Source: Leishmania infantum JPCM5 (lineage: Eukaryota > Euglenozoa > Kinetoplastea > Trypanosomatida > Trypanosomatidae). From it: DNA of 64,000 bases. The translations under genes and the position numbers were made by a program. The notes beneath the pieces are model-generated. The model saw nothing but the letters and a program-made list of their open reading frames with translations. It made no database searches and had not been told where the DNA came from. Position 1 is the first letter of the stretch. Each line of letters begins with the position of its first letter. Positions 51,901 through 63,425 of the stretch are shown piece after piece. Location: the NCBI RefSeq assembly GCF_000002875.2, contig NC_009397.2, positions 374,501 through 438,500 of the forward strand, written 5' to 3'.

Positions 51901-51985
51901 TCGCCGCGATGGTCGCGAGGGCTCTGACGCCGCCCGTCACAGGGACCGCGCCAACCAACTCGACCCCGGCAGCTCCGAAGGACAT
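48902..51985 (-). CDS. Large protein of unknown function, low-complexity N-terminal half
   Basis: 1027 residues from the ATG at 51985. I do not recognise the family. The first 550 residues or so are rich in Ser, Ala, Pro, Gly and Thr with no obvious domain. The C-terminal half has helical, Leu-rich segments, for example LRSALLLIFDGLERFEADLAEVLL, VFDELVEQLRRLMRQWCEVL and LQGILAAVVTEGMRTLLDALVDAFVRAV, with AFAKAQHTCLALLRLLTSLY further on; these suggest an alpha-helical repeat or coiled-coil domain. No signal peptide or membrane helix is visible. The upstream frame to 52192 is pyrimidine-rich leader. The long uninterrupted frame and codon choice make it a real gene. Confidence 0.8.
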   Translation of the reverse strand: MSFGAAGVELVGAVPVTGGVRALATIAASTRRHVHLTDCDASTTDSVGGDAGGAGGCSVRQAPPSHLVMSESAVAGTSIARDSHTCSGGIGMRAGSAAATTMAEAVDRCLTAAQNSERDEERCRSSGSPHHDCLVKPTGTAAAKARQYPVTVAAPQALPTSSTSLASSPRSAKMESSSRILDKLPQQRQQPVSPGSPSSHAVSSTAVPVQHLYRVPSAFYAHNSFTSSAALSAARNHRGHGDTFTGPAPPRISAEGPTHRQLRLPPEASRSPSGMDALEERAHRAAELHASCGICEESETVLPWSTGSRSGEAGRTQVPVPSSLLTVQVARGYRISRHPSGLGAEERPPSDVGSVRLVPGSKRRRRPERMGSSAAAQLDQRLSYTSSHDGGGGAAVPMRRLASPSASSSSSVALASPQSPATALVSAAAPASGISATRPPAASPPFNALLAAFGPAPSGIAALTAGAIGPPLATATVPPTRPPAWLRPWLSHALSRAMAAHLERDADTVTAAASSAATSAQGLDSFFPVAHAATATASVASASAQPCTLRSALLLIFDGLERFEADLAEVLLDRPRTHGSSNFFQGVGVRDCRASFSFFPSPPAAAAASGVFDELVEQLRRLMRQWCEVLSQWPCEAATLGYVEWWMGHPAWTDLVACDTAIPATLSVSSATPAAMNRKETTGRRTETSHGGELQPPQPQPPEAAFVLQGILAAVVTEGMRTLLDALVDAFVRAVSELLHSTAVIGQPRSASQTTSCPDLQAEVAVAAFAKAQHTCLALLRLLTSLYVSPPRVLQQLRTLVQVDGCCGTALTGGTANDDAKTTTRHEDEGSPASPGSLSTATAAVVAGEDRQHQLHPHPSSSSLSTPRGGPPGSPSASRVCISALDNSQLRSRTCQLHYQLLYAVCRLCNELPMLWQPQDDTRNAEEDEEGNGVRASSAAYMHLSPRLRHDGECKMAKLTLFATAARLAATVSALLLHVQLPMKGDLLCVASRLAQWRATLLRSSCMSEREYAAAMGHLCALMAQAT

Positions 51986-53346
51986 CGTTAGGAAGTCCGA
52001 GGACGTCGTGTGGTGGGCAACGGCGACGCTGGTGTAGCTGGCCGCTTGCACACTGCCGTCCTCAATGAGCGCCGCTAAGCGGGGGGAGGGAGGGAGGGAG
52101 GAGGAGGGGGGGGTCGACAGGAAGATTTGAGAAGAGAAAGACGAAGCGACTCTCTGAGAGAGGGCGAAAAGAAACAAGAAAGCGTTACACACAAGAGATC
52201 TCTCTATGGCAAAGAGGGGGAGGGGAGAGGCTTAAGGGAGCACTACGGGGGATGGAGGGAGAGGGCCCGCGCCAATCGCCGACAACGTCCACGCCAATGC
52301 CAAGCCACCGTCTAGTTATAAGGGAGGGGGGTGGGCACCGGGTGTGCAACGTTCACACCGACCCGACTTCCTTTTCGTTTTCTCTTCCCCCTACCCCCAA
52401 CAAGGAAGTGCGAACGACCGGAAAAGCGCGTGTGCTTCTAACGTGAGAGTTGGTCCGGTGAACCGTGCACTCTATGTAAGAGCCGCACGCGAGAGAGAAG
52501 GGATGGGGGGTGAAGTGGTAGGGTGTAAAAAAACAGAGGAAGCCATCTGGTGCAGGACAGGTGTAAGGGAGGAAGGTGGGTGGCCGGAATAGAGACGGTG
52601 AAATGTCAGGGCTGGCAACCGCCAGAAATAGCGGAGACGCAGCGAATTGGCTGCACCGCACGTAGGCATGTGTATCGGGCGCGACGAGACGAAGGTGGGA
52701 GGCCGCTGACCGATGCGACGAGTCCGTCTGTTCGCCGGAGAAAAAACCATAGGCACACACAGAGACACCACTCCACACGTGCACGCGCTGTGCCTGTTGT
52801 TGTTACTTGTCTTCGACGCGCTTGGCGCACTGCTCTCAGGAGGAGGGGGGAGGGACAGCGAGACAGACAACGAGGGCCGAATCATCACCAGTCAATGCGC
52901 TGTAAAAGGGCGTCTACCCTCACCACATACAAACCCAGGCACGTACGCGAGCACGGGACTCGAGGGAGGGAGAGCCGCAGGCATCCGCAGACACATCACC
53001 ACAGGCACACGCACGAAGAGAGAGAGGGATACAGAAGATAGCAGTAAGGAAACAAACAAAAAAAAAACAAGAGTAGCGAGCAAGAGGGAGTGCGCGTTGG
53101 GCGTCCATGGAGAGGGGCTCAGGGGGCGAGGAGGGTTGAAACAACGCAATGAACACACCCACGACGTGTGCGTCACTGGATGCATGCCCCCCCCCCACCT
53201 CCAGCTACTGCACATTCAGCAAGAACTAGCGTCACGAGCTAACGCATCCCGCGCCACCCTCTCCCCTTCCCTGACCCAACGCTCAACTCGCCACCTCCTC
53301 GCCACTTCCCTCCTCCCTCTCTCTCAGCCTCGCCCCTTTGACCCAC
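51986..53346. other. Spacer between LYR protein and the 1027-residue protein
   Basis: No gene. A purine-rich plus-strand tract at 52080-52140 (minus-strand pyrimidines) is the likely splice region of the large gene. The remainder is the probable 3' untranslated region of the LYR-protein mRNA. Confidence 0.55.
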
Positions 53347-53937
53347 TCACCAGCCTTGAGGAAACATGGCCTTGAAGCGACGCACAAAAAACTTCTGCCG
53401 CGGCCCACCCACGTCCGAGCCGTACTGCCCGCGTGCACGCCACACGTCCCGTGAGTGAGTCAGCGGCTTCTGGCCAATTTTGGAGTGGTAATCGGGGTGG
53501 ACGTTGTAGTAGGTCGACTTGAACTCCGTCACCTCCTCAGTTTTGCAGCGGATGTCACCGACCTGGTTGAAGCGGCGCATCTCCGCCGCCTTCTTGCGAT
53601 CCCGCTCTTCGGAGAAGTACATCATCTCCTTCGTCACCTCGTCGCGCGAGTGAAACCAGTGCATGTTCTCCGCGTACGTCTTGATCGACTTGGCCCGCTC
53701 CCATCCAAGGATGAGTCGGTAGTCAATGTCCTTCTCACTCAGCATCTCGTTGTTCGGGTCGCGGAAGGTACTCCGCACCTCCTCGGTAATGACATCGCGG
53801 CGCGAGCGCATCGGAAAGCCGTGGGCCCCTTTCAGCAAGCTACGGTAGAGACGAATCTTCTCTTGATGCCTGTACGAGACCGGCGCCCCGGTAGCCTCAG
53901 CAGCAGTGCGGCGTGCGACGAGAGACGTGCGCAGCAT
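53347..53937 (-). CDS. LYR-motif mitochondrial protein
   Basis: 196 residues. The N-terminus (MLRTSLVARRTAAEATGAPV) is basic and acid-free, like a mitochondrial presequence. KIRLYRSLLKGAHGF follows (L30, Y31, R32 give the LYR signature), then a helix pair with TFRDPNNE (about 57-64) in the place of the conserved Phe/Arg element. LYR proteins bind mitochondrial acyl carrier protein and act in complex I, Fe-S cluster, respiratory complex or mitoribosome assembly. The C-terminal 110 residues, charged and Trp/Tyr-containing, extend beyond a minimal LYR domain. They faintly recall NDUFB9 (a complex I LYR subunit), so that is one possibility. Exact role undetermined. Confidence 0.72.
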   Translation of the reverse strand: MLRTSLVARRTAAEATGAPVSYRHQEKIRLYRSLLKGAHGFPMRSRRDVITEEVRSTFRDPNNEMLSEKDIDYRLILGWERAKSIKTYAENMHWFHSRDEVTKEMMYFSEERDRKKAAEMRRFNQVGDIRCKTEEVTEFKSTYYNVHPDYHSKIGQKPLTHSRDVWRARGQYGSDVGGPRQKFFVRRFKAMFPQGW

Positions 53938-56900
53938 ACTTCCAAGAGGAGGGGGGAGGGGGGGGGGGCTATTTGATGGAGCTAAGAAGTAGGGCGCCGG
54001 GCAACAGCGTAGGGAAGAGGTCCATACGTATCTGCAGCGACGAAGCGTCTCTTTGAGTTGAGGATGTTCTACTCAACCGCCAATGACCGCTACGCGCGTG
54101 CTGCGATCACAGCCGACAGGAATGGAAGACACGAAACGGTACAGGAGGTGGAGTGCTAGATTCAACGGAAAATAAAAGAACAACAAGGAGGTCCGACGGA
54201 GTGGAGTAGAGAGAGACACTCCTCAACGCCTAGCACACGCAGTAACAACGAGGGGAGTGGCAGCGGCAGCAGCTGTTGTTGTTGCTGCAGTCTTCGTGAC
54301 GTGGCCACACCGGCCAACGCACCACCCCAGGAAAAACGAGGGAGCAAGAACACGAAAGATGCGCGAGGGGAGGACGAGGGCAATGAAGATAGAGCGAAGC
54401 ACACACACACACACACAAGGAGAGATGCGCACACACGCATGTGCATGCGTAGGCGGTGAAAGGAGGAGGAAGAGGAGACAAGACACGAGTACAGGCATCA
54501 TCGTGTCTTTGTCTCCTCAAACAAACGCCCCTTTCCCCCTCTTCTCTCTGCTGCCATGCCGTTGTCCCACAGAGAGAGAGAACGCGGCAGCGAGACTGCA
54601 AGGGTGGAAGTGGGGGTGCTGTGACACGATCCGTTTTTTGTTTTGCTCGCCAGCAGGCTTGTGCAAAAACTCCCTTCCTTTCTGCTGAGCGCCGGTTTTC
54701 CATGGGAGAAGGAGAAGGCGAAGGCGAGGAGCAGGAGAGTGAGAGATACAAGAAGATCTGCAGAATATCACGGTATGGCCATGCCCGTCTGCCCATCCTA
54801 CCCATCCCTCGTTTTCCGCTGCGCCAGTGGGCGCCCATCGCACGCCTCGACGCCTCAATTCGCCGTGTTTTTTTAGCTCCTTTCGTGGGCTGTGCTCGCC
54901 TGGCCCTCTGTATCGTGAAGAGAGTCAACGAAACAGACAAGATGAAGCGAGAGTAGAACACCGAAGGCAAGAGCTGTGTGTGCGTGTGTGTGGACGTGCA
55001 TTGCTGCTCTGTCCCTCTACCTCTCCACGTACGCGCGAAGGCGAAGCCGAAGATGAACTGGGAAGGGAGCGGGGGAGGGGGCAAGCCGTCATGCGTGGAT
55101 GTCTCAAACATTTAGAAGGGATGTAGCACCGAGACTGTCATAAAAAAGCGAAAATGGGCTAAAGAGAGACACGAGAAAGGACACGCACCCGAGAAAATTT
55201 CTACACTTGAGGAGAACGAGAGCGTCGCCATCGAGGGCGTCCATCTGATCCACAAGGAGGGGTGTGGGCGTGTGCCCGTCCTCTCATCATTTCCCACCCA
55301 CCCACCCTCAACAACAACAAAGAAAGGAATACCACATCTCTCTTTCTCTCACATGGCGTGTGTGCGTGCACCGAAAACGACAGTGACTGCGAAGATGGTA
55401 GAGAAGAGAAAGACGACTCCACAAAAAAAAAGAAGGATGGGGTTGTGGAGTCGCCGCAGGCGGCACCGAGAAAAGGAAGGGCATGCGGAAGAGGGGTGAG
55501 GGAGGAAGGGAGGAGGAGGGAGGGGCATAGCAATTACCCGAAGAGTCATACACATGTGCGCACCCGGCTGCTCCCCCCTCCCACCCGCGCACGCACAAAG
55601 GCCAAGTAAAAAAAAAAGAATGCCAGAGTATAGACGGAGCACACACATACACACATGCGCACGCACACACGTAGCGAGAGACACCCGTGAGGCATGCAAA
55701 AGAAAAATGCACATGTTGAGGGCAATCGTTGAGATGCTTACATAGAGAGTCAGAGCAAGAGCAAGAAGGAAGAGACACGACAGCAATAGTTCCAGTTCTC
55801 GAAGCAAGAAGAGCCACACACCTGCACACCGACACGAGGGCGAGCGATGAGAGGCATACACACTACAGCTCTAGCGGTAAGAGAGAGCGGGTCGCATGAG
55901 TAGCCGCGGCATAAAAGGGCACACACACACACACTCGTACAGAGACACAAAAGTATATACACAGGGTAAGACACATGGATCCTTGCCCACCAGAGCCGTC
56001 GCCGCTGCTGCATCTCCTTTCCTTTCCCTGACGTCCTCTCACGCAAGCGTGTGCACTATGTGTACGACGGAGAGAGAAGCGGCACGAATGCCGTCATCCT
56101 TTTTCCTCCGCCAACGCGTCGGCATGGCAGCCATCCGTAGCGAGCGTGAGGGGCGTGGGTTGGGAAGGAGCATCTGCACAGTCTGAAGAAAGAGAAAGTG
56201 TGTGAAGGGAGGAAGCAAGAGTGAAAAGAATGCGAGGTGCTGTGTCTCTGCGTTTGTGTGCCTGTGCCCTCCCTCCCCCTCGTCTCCCGTCTCCCGTCCC
56301 CCTCCCCCATCGCCCTGCTTTGCAGTTCATCGTTGTGTTGCTGTCCCATCCGCAAACTCCGCACAAGCGCGCGCGAGAGAGGGGGCTAAGCAGCAGATGA
56401 AGAAACGACGTGGGGCAGAGGCAGAGCGACCGCGAACAGCAGAGGAGCCGAGCCGCCACCGCCACAGAAAGAAGCGCGAACGCCCGTGTGCAGGCCATGT
56501 TCTCGCGCAGAGGGAAGAAGAATGCAAGCCAACCAGCCAACCGTGGAGGCTCCCTTTTCAGGCGCGAAGTGGAAAATAAAACAATAAAACATAAACGAAG
56601 GCAGAGAAAGCTATATAGAGAGAAGTAACGACAGAGTGGGAGGGTGGGGTGTGGACGGAAGAGAGAGACACACGCACACAAACGCCAGGATCACCTCTGC
56701 AAGGACGAAGAGCGCCTGCGTACGTGTGGCCGTGGCCCACATACATATAAATATATATATATATATATGTATATTGACGAGTGAAATCAGCATAACGACT
56801 TACCCCCCCCCCGCCGCCGTCGCCGCCACCGTCGACGTGTGACGGTGCCTTCTCTCCTCGCACAGTTAATAACGAAGTACCTCTGTAGGCCACCATAAAA

Positions 56901-57115
56901 GACAGCCGCACGCACCAGGCGAAAACCGGAAAACAGCGAAAGGCGCGTGCCGCCGAGAGAAGTCATGTGCGAAGCTAAGGAAGGTGGTGAAGAACGTGTG
57001 CCGCACAGTTATGGAATAGGCAATCGCATGAATGTCCTCCGTTTCTCTAAGGAATCCACGTACGCCGCTGGTCCCAGGTGTGTCGCTGCTGCCTTGGGGC
57101 TTTGTTGTCCTGCGC
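53938..57115. other. 3.2-kb spacer
   Basis: No gene. A G-rich run directly upstream of the LYR gene (53948-53968) complements its splice-region pyrimidine tract. CA runs occur near 54400-54417 and 55920-55934, and a TA run at 56748-56771. Mostly 3' flank of the lectin-like membrane protein gene. Confidence 0.55.
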
Positions 57116-58378
57116 TTACATCCAATTGCCTGTAGCTTTCCTGCCACCAGTGTACAAGGAGTGGGCGCCTTCGTTGTCGGCGCCGTTTGGGCTCGAGAAG
57201 GAGTTGGGGTACTGATTCGGTGGCATCTGATTTGCCGCACTGTGGTTGTCGCCGTACATGGTGCCTTGCTTCATGTTGAGTTGCTGCACCGAGTTTCCCA
57301 TATCCCCGTCGTAGTCGCCTGAGGTGTGCTGGCTGCACTGCTGCACGAAGGAGCGTGTAGACACAAAGGACTTTGTGCGCGTGGCCTGATTCGTCTCCTC
57401 CTGCGCCCACTCCGGCGCATCCTCCGGCGGCTCGTCCATGCCTTCGTTGTCCTGGCAGCACGCCGTCACAATGAAGACGACGAGGCACAGCACCATGAGA
57501 ATGGAGAAGAAGATGACCCACCAGTTGTTCTGCACGCTGCTCGAAGTGTTGTGGAGCTCGTACATCATACGGCTGGGACCTTGTGTCTGGCACACAGCCC
57601 AGAAGAACGCCCGGCTTGCCCTCTGCGACTCTTCCTTCCACCTGCTGCCATTGTAGACGCTGCTAAAGAGGAATCCTGCGTAGGTGTAGCCGCCCGAGGC
57701 CTTGTTGTCGGACCAGGTGGATGTGTCGCCGTTTCCGACAGCAAGGAGGTCCTGGCCAAACATAGAGCTCGGTCGCAACTGAGACTTCTTGGGGGCGGTG
57801 GCATTGAACCATGACGGGAAGCCGCTCTGCACGCCGTACACATTCACTGACGGCGACGTCGGCTCCCCGAAGTAGTTGCCGATGTAGAAGGTAACGCCAA
57901 CGTTGCTAATGTGCAGCGGCAGCTCCGGGTTATCGTCTGTCTCGGTCCAGCGGCCTTGGTTCCAGCGCCAGTAGCAGCCGAAGGACAGGCCGGCGCCGGA
58001 GCCGAGGATATGCTCGGTGAGGGGTGGAGGGCAATCGCCAGCCGGGCTGGCGTCCGTGCTGGCCCCAAGGTACGCATACCACTCCGTGCCAGCACCGGCA
58101 CCGCGCGCCGCCTCGATGACAGCGGTGTGCGCCGCGGCCGTCGGCTCACCAGCAATGTAGCCGCCACCCTCCTGACAGACAAGGCGGCTCTCAATCTTGT
58201 GGCCGCTTCCCTCGGGCCTCGCGAAGGTGTTGACCACCGGAACGAACGCAAACCCTTGAGCGTGCTCGACGCCGTGACTGAGGAGCACGACAAGCAACAC
58301 GGCAACGGACAGAACGACCAGACGACAATGGCGAGCGCCACCCACGTGGTGGGGCGCTGCTGGCCTGCTCAGCTGCAT
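57116..58378 (-). CDS. Type I membrane protein with C-type-lectin-like ectodomain
   Basis: 420 residues. A signal peptide (hydrophobic core about 20-35, end near 42) precedes an ectodomain of about 240 residues, one membrane helix (about 287-307) and a 110-residue polar tail rich in Asn, Gln, Ser and Gly. In the ectodomain the order HTAVIEAARGAG, EWYAYLGAS, YWRWNQGRW, IGNYFGEPT, STWSDN and RAFFWAVCQ echoes the C-type lectin pattern (helix, WIGL, WxWxDG, NW-GEP, WxD, FICE). There are potential N-glycosylation sites at NAT, NGS and NTS. SVQNNWWV directly before the helix matches a motif in the 150-residue protein at 32937-33389. Likely at the cell surface or in secretory membranes. The lectin fold is an inference from spacing, not a firm match, and calcium-binding residues are not obvious. 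Confidence 0.75.
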   Translation of the reverse strand: MQLSRPAAPHHVGGARHCRLVVLSVAVLLVVLLSHGVEHAQGFAFVPVVNTFARPEGSGHKIESRLVCQEGGGYIAGEPTAAAHTAVIEAARGAGAGTEWYAYLGASTDASPAGDCPPPLTEHILGSGAGLSFGCYWRWNQGRWTETDDNPELPLHISNVGVTFYIGNYFGEPTSPSVNVYGVQSGFPSWFNATAPKKSQLRPSSMFGQDLLAVGNGDTSTWSDNKASGGYTYAGFLFSSVYNGSRWKEESQRASRAFFWAVCQTQGPSRMMYELHNTSSSVQNNWWVIFFSILMVLCLVVFIVTACCQDNEGMDEPPEDAPEWAQEETNQATRTKSFVSTRSFVQQCSQHTSGDYDGDMGNSVQQLNMKQGTMYGDNHSAANQMPPNQYPNSFSSPNGADNEGAHSLYTGGRKATGNWM

Positions 58379-60664
58379 CGCTATGATAAGTGCAGTATGT
58401 GCGTGTCGTTTTCCTGCTGCTGCCCGGCGCCCCTACGTTCTTGCGAGGGATACACAGCGAGAGAGATGGCGGAGGAAGACGCGGTAGACGGATGCGGAAA
58501 AGAAAGCCGGGCAACTCAGATCCCAACTGGTTCGGAGGCGAACTACAGGAGGGAGAGAGAGGGGTGCGGAAGAGCCTGTTTGGAGATGCGCGAGTGTACA
58601 CACTGACAGAAAGACAGAGAGGTGAGTGGTAAGGAGGAGGAGGTCACCAACAATGAAAAATGGAGACACAAGTTCGATAGGCACAACTTCTCAGAAGGTT
58701 CGTGATGATACTTCGTCTTACTCGTGTCTTTGGTGCGCTGTCCTTTTCTGTGTTTCCTTGCGAATCTCGTGGTCCCCTTGTCTCTTGTTTTTCTTTGAGG
58801 CGAGGGGAGGGGGAAGGGGTCGAGGTGTTTTGCGGCCGTTTGATGAGATGCGCGGCTGCATTGGTGTGTTCGTCGCGAGGGGTGGGTGGAAGGAGTGAAA
58901 AAAGGACAAGGAGAGGTGTGTGTATGTGTCTTTGGGAGCACCGGGGAGACGCGGAAAGAGGGAGCATGCATGGCGGCGCATCTTTCTCTTTTCGTTTGTG
59001 GTGGTGGTGGTGTTGGGGAGGGCCCTTCTTCTCTTCCACTGTCTGAGCGCACTTCTGGACGGATAGAAGAGCGAGAAAACGTTTTTTTTTTCACTTGCGG
59101 GCAGAGAGGGCAGGCCAGACAAACAACGGCACAAGTGAAACTGAACCTCCAGATAATGGCGCCGAGTACTGCCACGGTGCTCGCAGCGAAGATGGAGAGG
59201 AGGGAGAAAGGGCAGCAGCAGCAGCAGACACACACAGACACAGACACAGAGGCCTGTTCACTTTCACGTGTGTGTGTGTGTAGAGGGGTCTGTGCTTGCT
59301 CTACCGCGGTTCTGTCTCGTCATGAAACGTGTGTGCAGGCCTGCCGCATAGCCTCCCTTGCATCCGTATGTTCGCTTTTTCTTTTCGCGTACACGGCATT
59401 ACCGCTTCTCTCTCGATTTTGCTCTTTTCGTGCGTTCTGCTCTTCAGTGCTTCGCCTCTTGCATGCGCATGTGTGTGCTTCGCCCTTTGCATAGAAAAGC
59501 AGTGAAACCGCCACCAAAACAAGGGGCGCACACAGGGAAAACAAAGAAGGGCGAGGGCCACACAAAAACACGAGACGATCCAAAATTCGAAGACGCCGGT
59601 GACGATCGCAGGAAAACATAAACAGTAAAAGATAGAGATTTGGGAGACTCAGATAGGAAGCGGCGGGGATGCTCGTCGTTCAACAGCCTCGCGGCTTGGA
59701 GGAGGAGCAGGAAAGGAAGAGGGAAGGACCGAGGGCCGTGAAAGAGAAGAGAGCAGAAAAAAAAAGAAGGAAAGAAAAGGGCCTCTACGCTCCCCCTCAC
59801 CCCCCTTTCCTATCTCTGGCTCTCCTCTCTCTCCTCAATCTTCGCCCATTCTTTTTCTTTGTTTTCAGCGTCGTCTTCTCTTGTAACGGTTCGAGACGGC
59901 AAACCTCGCATGGAGTCAAACACGCGGCGCTGCCACTTGTGTGTGCATCGGCCCGTCGCGTGAGCCTGTATTGCATCCCTTTCGCGTCTCTCTTTCGCTT
60001 TCTGGGCACCATGGTAGGAGTTCCTTCGCCGCTTCCATTGGTGCCCTGCTCCCCACCGGCACACCAGCCCCGTCATCCTATGCAACTGTAAGGAGACACA
60101 CATAACACCACTCACCTTCTCCCACGTGCAAGTCTGCAGGAGCGTTGCCATGGACAGCGGAAACACGCGCAGACGTGCTCTCGTGCAGACAGAGGATAGA
60201 GCCAAAGAAAAAAAAAGCAATAAAAAAGAAGAGAGCAACGCGAAGGAATGACAGAGGACAGCCATGGAGATGCGCGCACGCGCAGGGTACATCAGCCCTC
60301 CCTCCTGTGGCCTCACCACAAGAAAAGCAGCTTTCTTTTCCAAAACCAAAGCCCCCCATCCCCCCCAAAAAAAAAACAAAGAGAAAGAGAGAGATGACGT
60401 GCAAGAGACACAGCGCCAACAGACACCCACGCACCCACACACAAAGGGTTGAAAGCGCATGCCAAGGGAGAGCCACACAAAACAAGGCGTCACGGCAGCG
60501 CAAACGAAAGGCGACGGGCATCAGTGCTCGAAGGAGCCGCCCCTCCCTCCTCCCGCAAAAAGAAAGAGAAGGACGAGAAGGAAAAAGTGCAAAGACAAAG
60601 AGACCGGCCAGAAAGACGAAATGAGAAGAAGCCAAACACAGGCACGCGTACAGATATACATGTC
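58379..60664. other. Gene-free region upstream of the lectin-like gene
   Basis: No gene. Contains a pyrimidine-biased minus strand near 58480-58640 (leader and splice region), a GTGGTG run near 58999-59012, a TG run near 59269-59281 and purine-rich plus-strand DNA at 60180-60650. The strand bias is the same as elsewhere in the window, suggesting the minus-strand transcription unit continues through here. Confidence 0.55.
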
Positions 60665-63425
60665 TATATGTACGCACATGCATATATGTATATATGTACG
60701 CACATGTATATATGTATATATGTACGCACATGTATATATGTATATATGTACGCACATGTATATATGTACGCACATGTATATATGTATATATGTACGCACA
60801 TGTATATATGTACGCACATGTATATATGTATATATGTACGCACATGTATATATGTACGCACATGTATATATGTATATATGTACGCACATGTATATATGTA
60901 TATATGTACGCACATGTATATATGTATATATGTACGCACATGTATATATGTACGCACATGTATATATGTATATATGTACGCACATGCATATATGTACGCA
61001 CATGTATATATGTACGCACATGTATATATGTATATATGTACGCACATGTATATATGTATATATGTACGCACATGCATATATGTACGCACATGCATATATG
61101 TACGCACATGCATATATGTACGCACATGTATATATGTACGCACATGTATATATGTACGCACATGTATATATGTACGCATATGCATATATGTATATATGTA
61201 CGCACATGCATATATGTACGCACATGCATATATGTACGCACATGCATATATGTACGCACATGCATATATGTACGCACATGTATATATGTACGCACATGTA
61301 TATATGTATATATGTACGCACATGTATATATGTATATATACGCACATGTATATATGTATATATGTACGCACATGCATATATGTACGCACATGTATATATG
61401 TACGCACATGTATATATGTATATATGTACGCACATGTATATATGTATATATGTACGCACATGTATATATGTACGCACATGTATATATGTATATATGTACG
61501 CACATGTATATATGTATATATGTACGCACATGTATATATGTACGCACATGTATATATGTATATATGTACGCACATGTATATATGTACGCACATGTATATA
61601 TGTATATATGTACGCACATGTATATATGTATATATGTACGCACATGTATATATGTATATATGTACGCACATGCATATATGTATATATGTACGCACATGTA
61701 TATATGTATATATGTACGCACATGTATATATGTATATATGTACGCACATGTATATATGTATATATGTACGCACATGCATATATGTACGCACATGCATATA
61801 TGTACGCACATGTATATATGTACGCACATGCATATATGTACGCACATGTATATATGTACGCACATGTATATATGTACGCACATGCATATATGTACGCATA
61901 TGCATATATGTACGCACATGCATATATGTACGCACATGCATATATGTACGCACATGTATATATGTATATATGTACGCACATGTATATATGTATATATGTA
62001 CGCACATGTATATATGTATATATGTACGCACATGTATATATGTATATATGTACGCACATGCATATATGTATATATGTACGCACATGCATATATGTATATA
62101 TGTACGCACATGCATATATGTACGCACATGCATATATGTACGCACATGCATATATGTACGCACATGTATATATGTACGCACATGTATATATGTATATATG
62201 TACGCACATGTATATATGTATATATGTACGCACATGCATATATGTACGCACATGCATATATGTACGCACATGCATATATGTACGCACATGTATATATGTA
62301 CGCACATGTATATATGTACGCACATGTATATATGTACGCATATGCATATATGTATATATGTACGCACATGCATATATGTACGCACATGCATATATGTACG
62401 CACATGCATATATGTACGCACATGCATATATGTACGCACATGTATATATGTACGCACATGTATATATGTATATATGTACGCACATGTATATATGTATATA
62501 TGTACGCACATGCATATATGTACGCACATGCATATATGTACGCACATGCATATATGTACGCACATGTATATATGTACGCACATGTATATATGTACGCACA
62601 TGTATATATGTACGCATATGCATATATGTATATATGTACGCACATGCATATATGTACGCACATGCATATATGTACGCACATGCATATATGTACGCACATG
62701 CATATATGTACGCACATGTATATATGTATATATGTACGCACATGCATATATGTACGCACATGCATATATGTACGCACATGTATATATGTACGCACATGTA
62801 TATATGTATATATGTACGCACATGTATATATGTATATATGTACGCACATGTATATATGTACGCACATGTATATATGTACGCACATGTATATATGTATATA
62901 TGTACGCACATGTATATATGTACGCACATGTATATATGTATATATGTACGCACATGCATATATGTATATATGTACGCACATGCATATATGTACGCACATG
63001 CATATATGTACGCACATGTATATATGTACGCACATGCATATATGTACGCACATGTATATATGTACGCACATGTATATATGTATATATGTACGCACATGCA
63101 TATATGTATATATGTACGCACATGCATATATGTACGCACATGCATATATGTACGCACATGTATATATGTACGCACATGCATATATGTACGCACATGTATA
63201 TATGTACGCACATGCATATATGTACGCACATGCATATATGTACGCACATGTATATATGTACGCACATGCATATATGTACGCACATGTATATATGTACGCA
63301 CATGTATATATGTATATATGTACGCACATGCATATATGTACGCACATGTATATATGTATATATGTACGCACATGCATATATGTATATATGTACGCACATG
63401 TATATATGTATATATGTACGCACAT
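60665..63425. repeat. 2.76-kb alternating pyrimidine-purine minisatellite array
   Basis: Built from two blocks: an 8-mer TATATATG (or CATATATG) used once or twice, followed by a 10-mer TACGCACATG (rarely TACGCATATG), giving 18- and 26-bp units. Every step alternates pyrimidine and purine from end to end; the single irregular unit near 61335, which lacks one TG, keeps the alternation. Stop codons all need two adjacent purines, so none can occur in any frame on either strand, which explains the roughly 1000-residue open frames in all six frames. These are therefore not evidence of a gene. Larger repeats are nested inside, around markers at 61173, 62335 and 62611. Confidence 0.97.

Noticed and set aside
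60665..63425. CRISPR-like array
   Set aside because: Direct repeats are contiguous, with no unique spacers, and the genome is eukaryotic.
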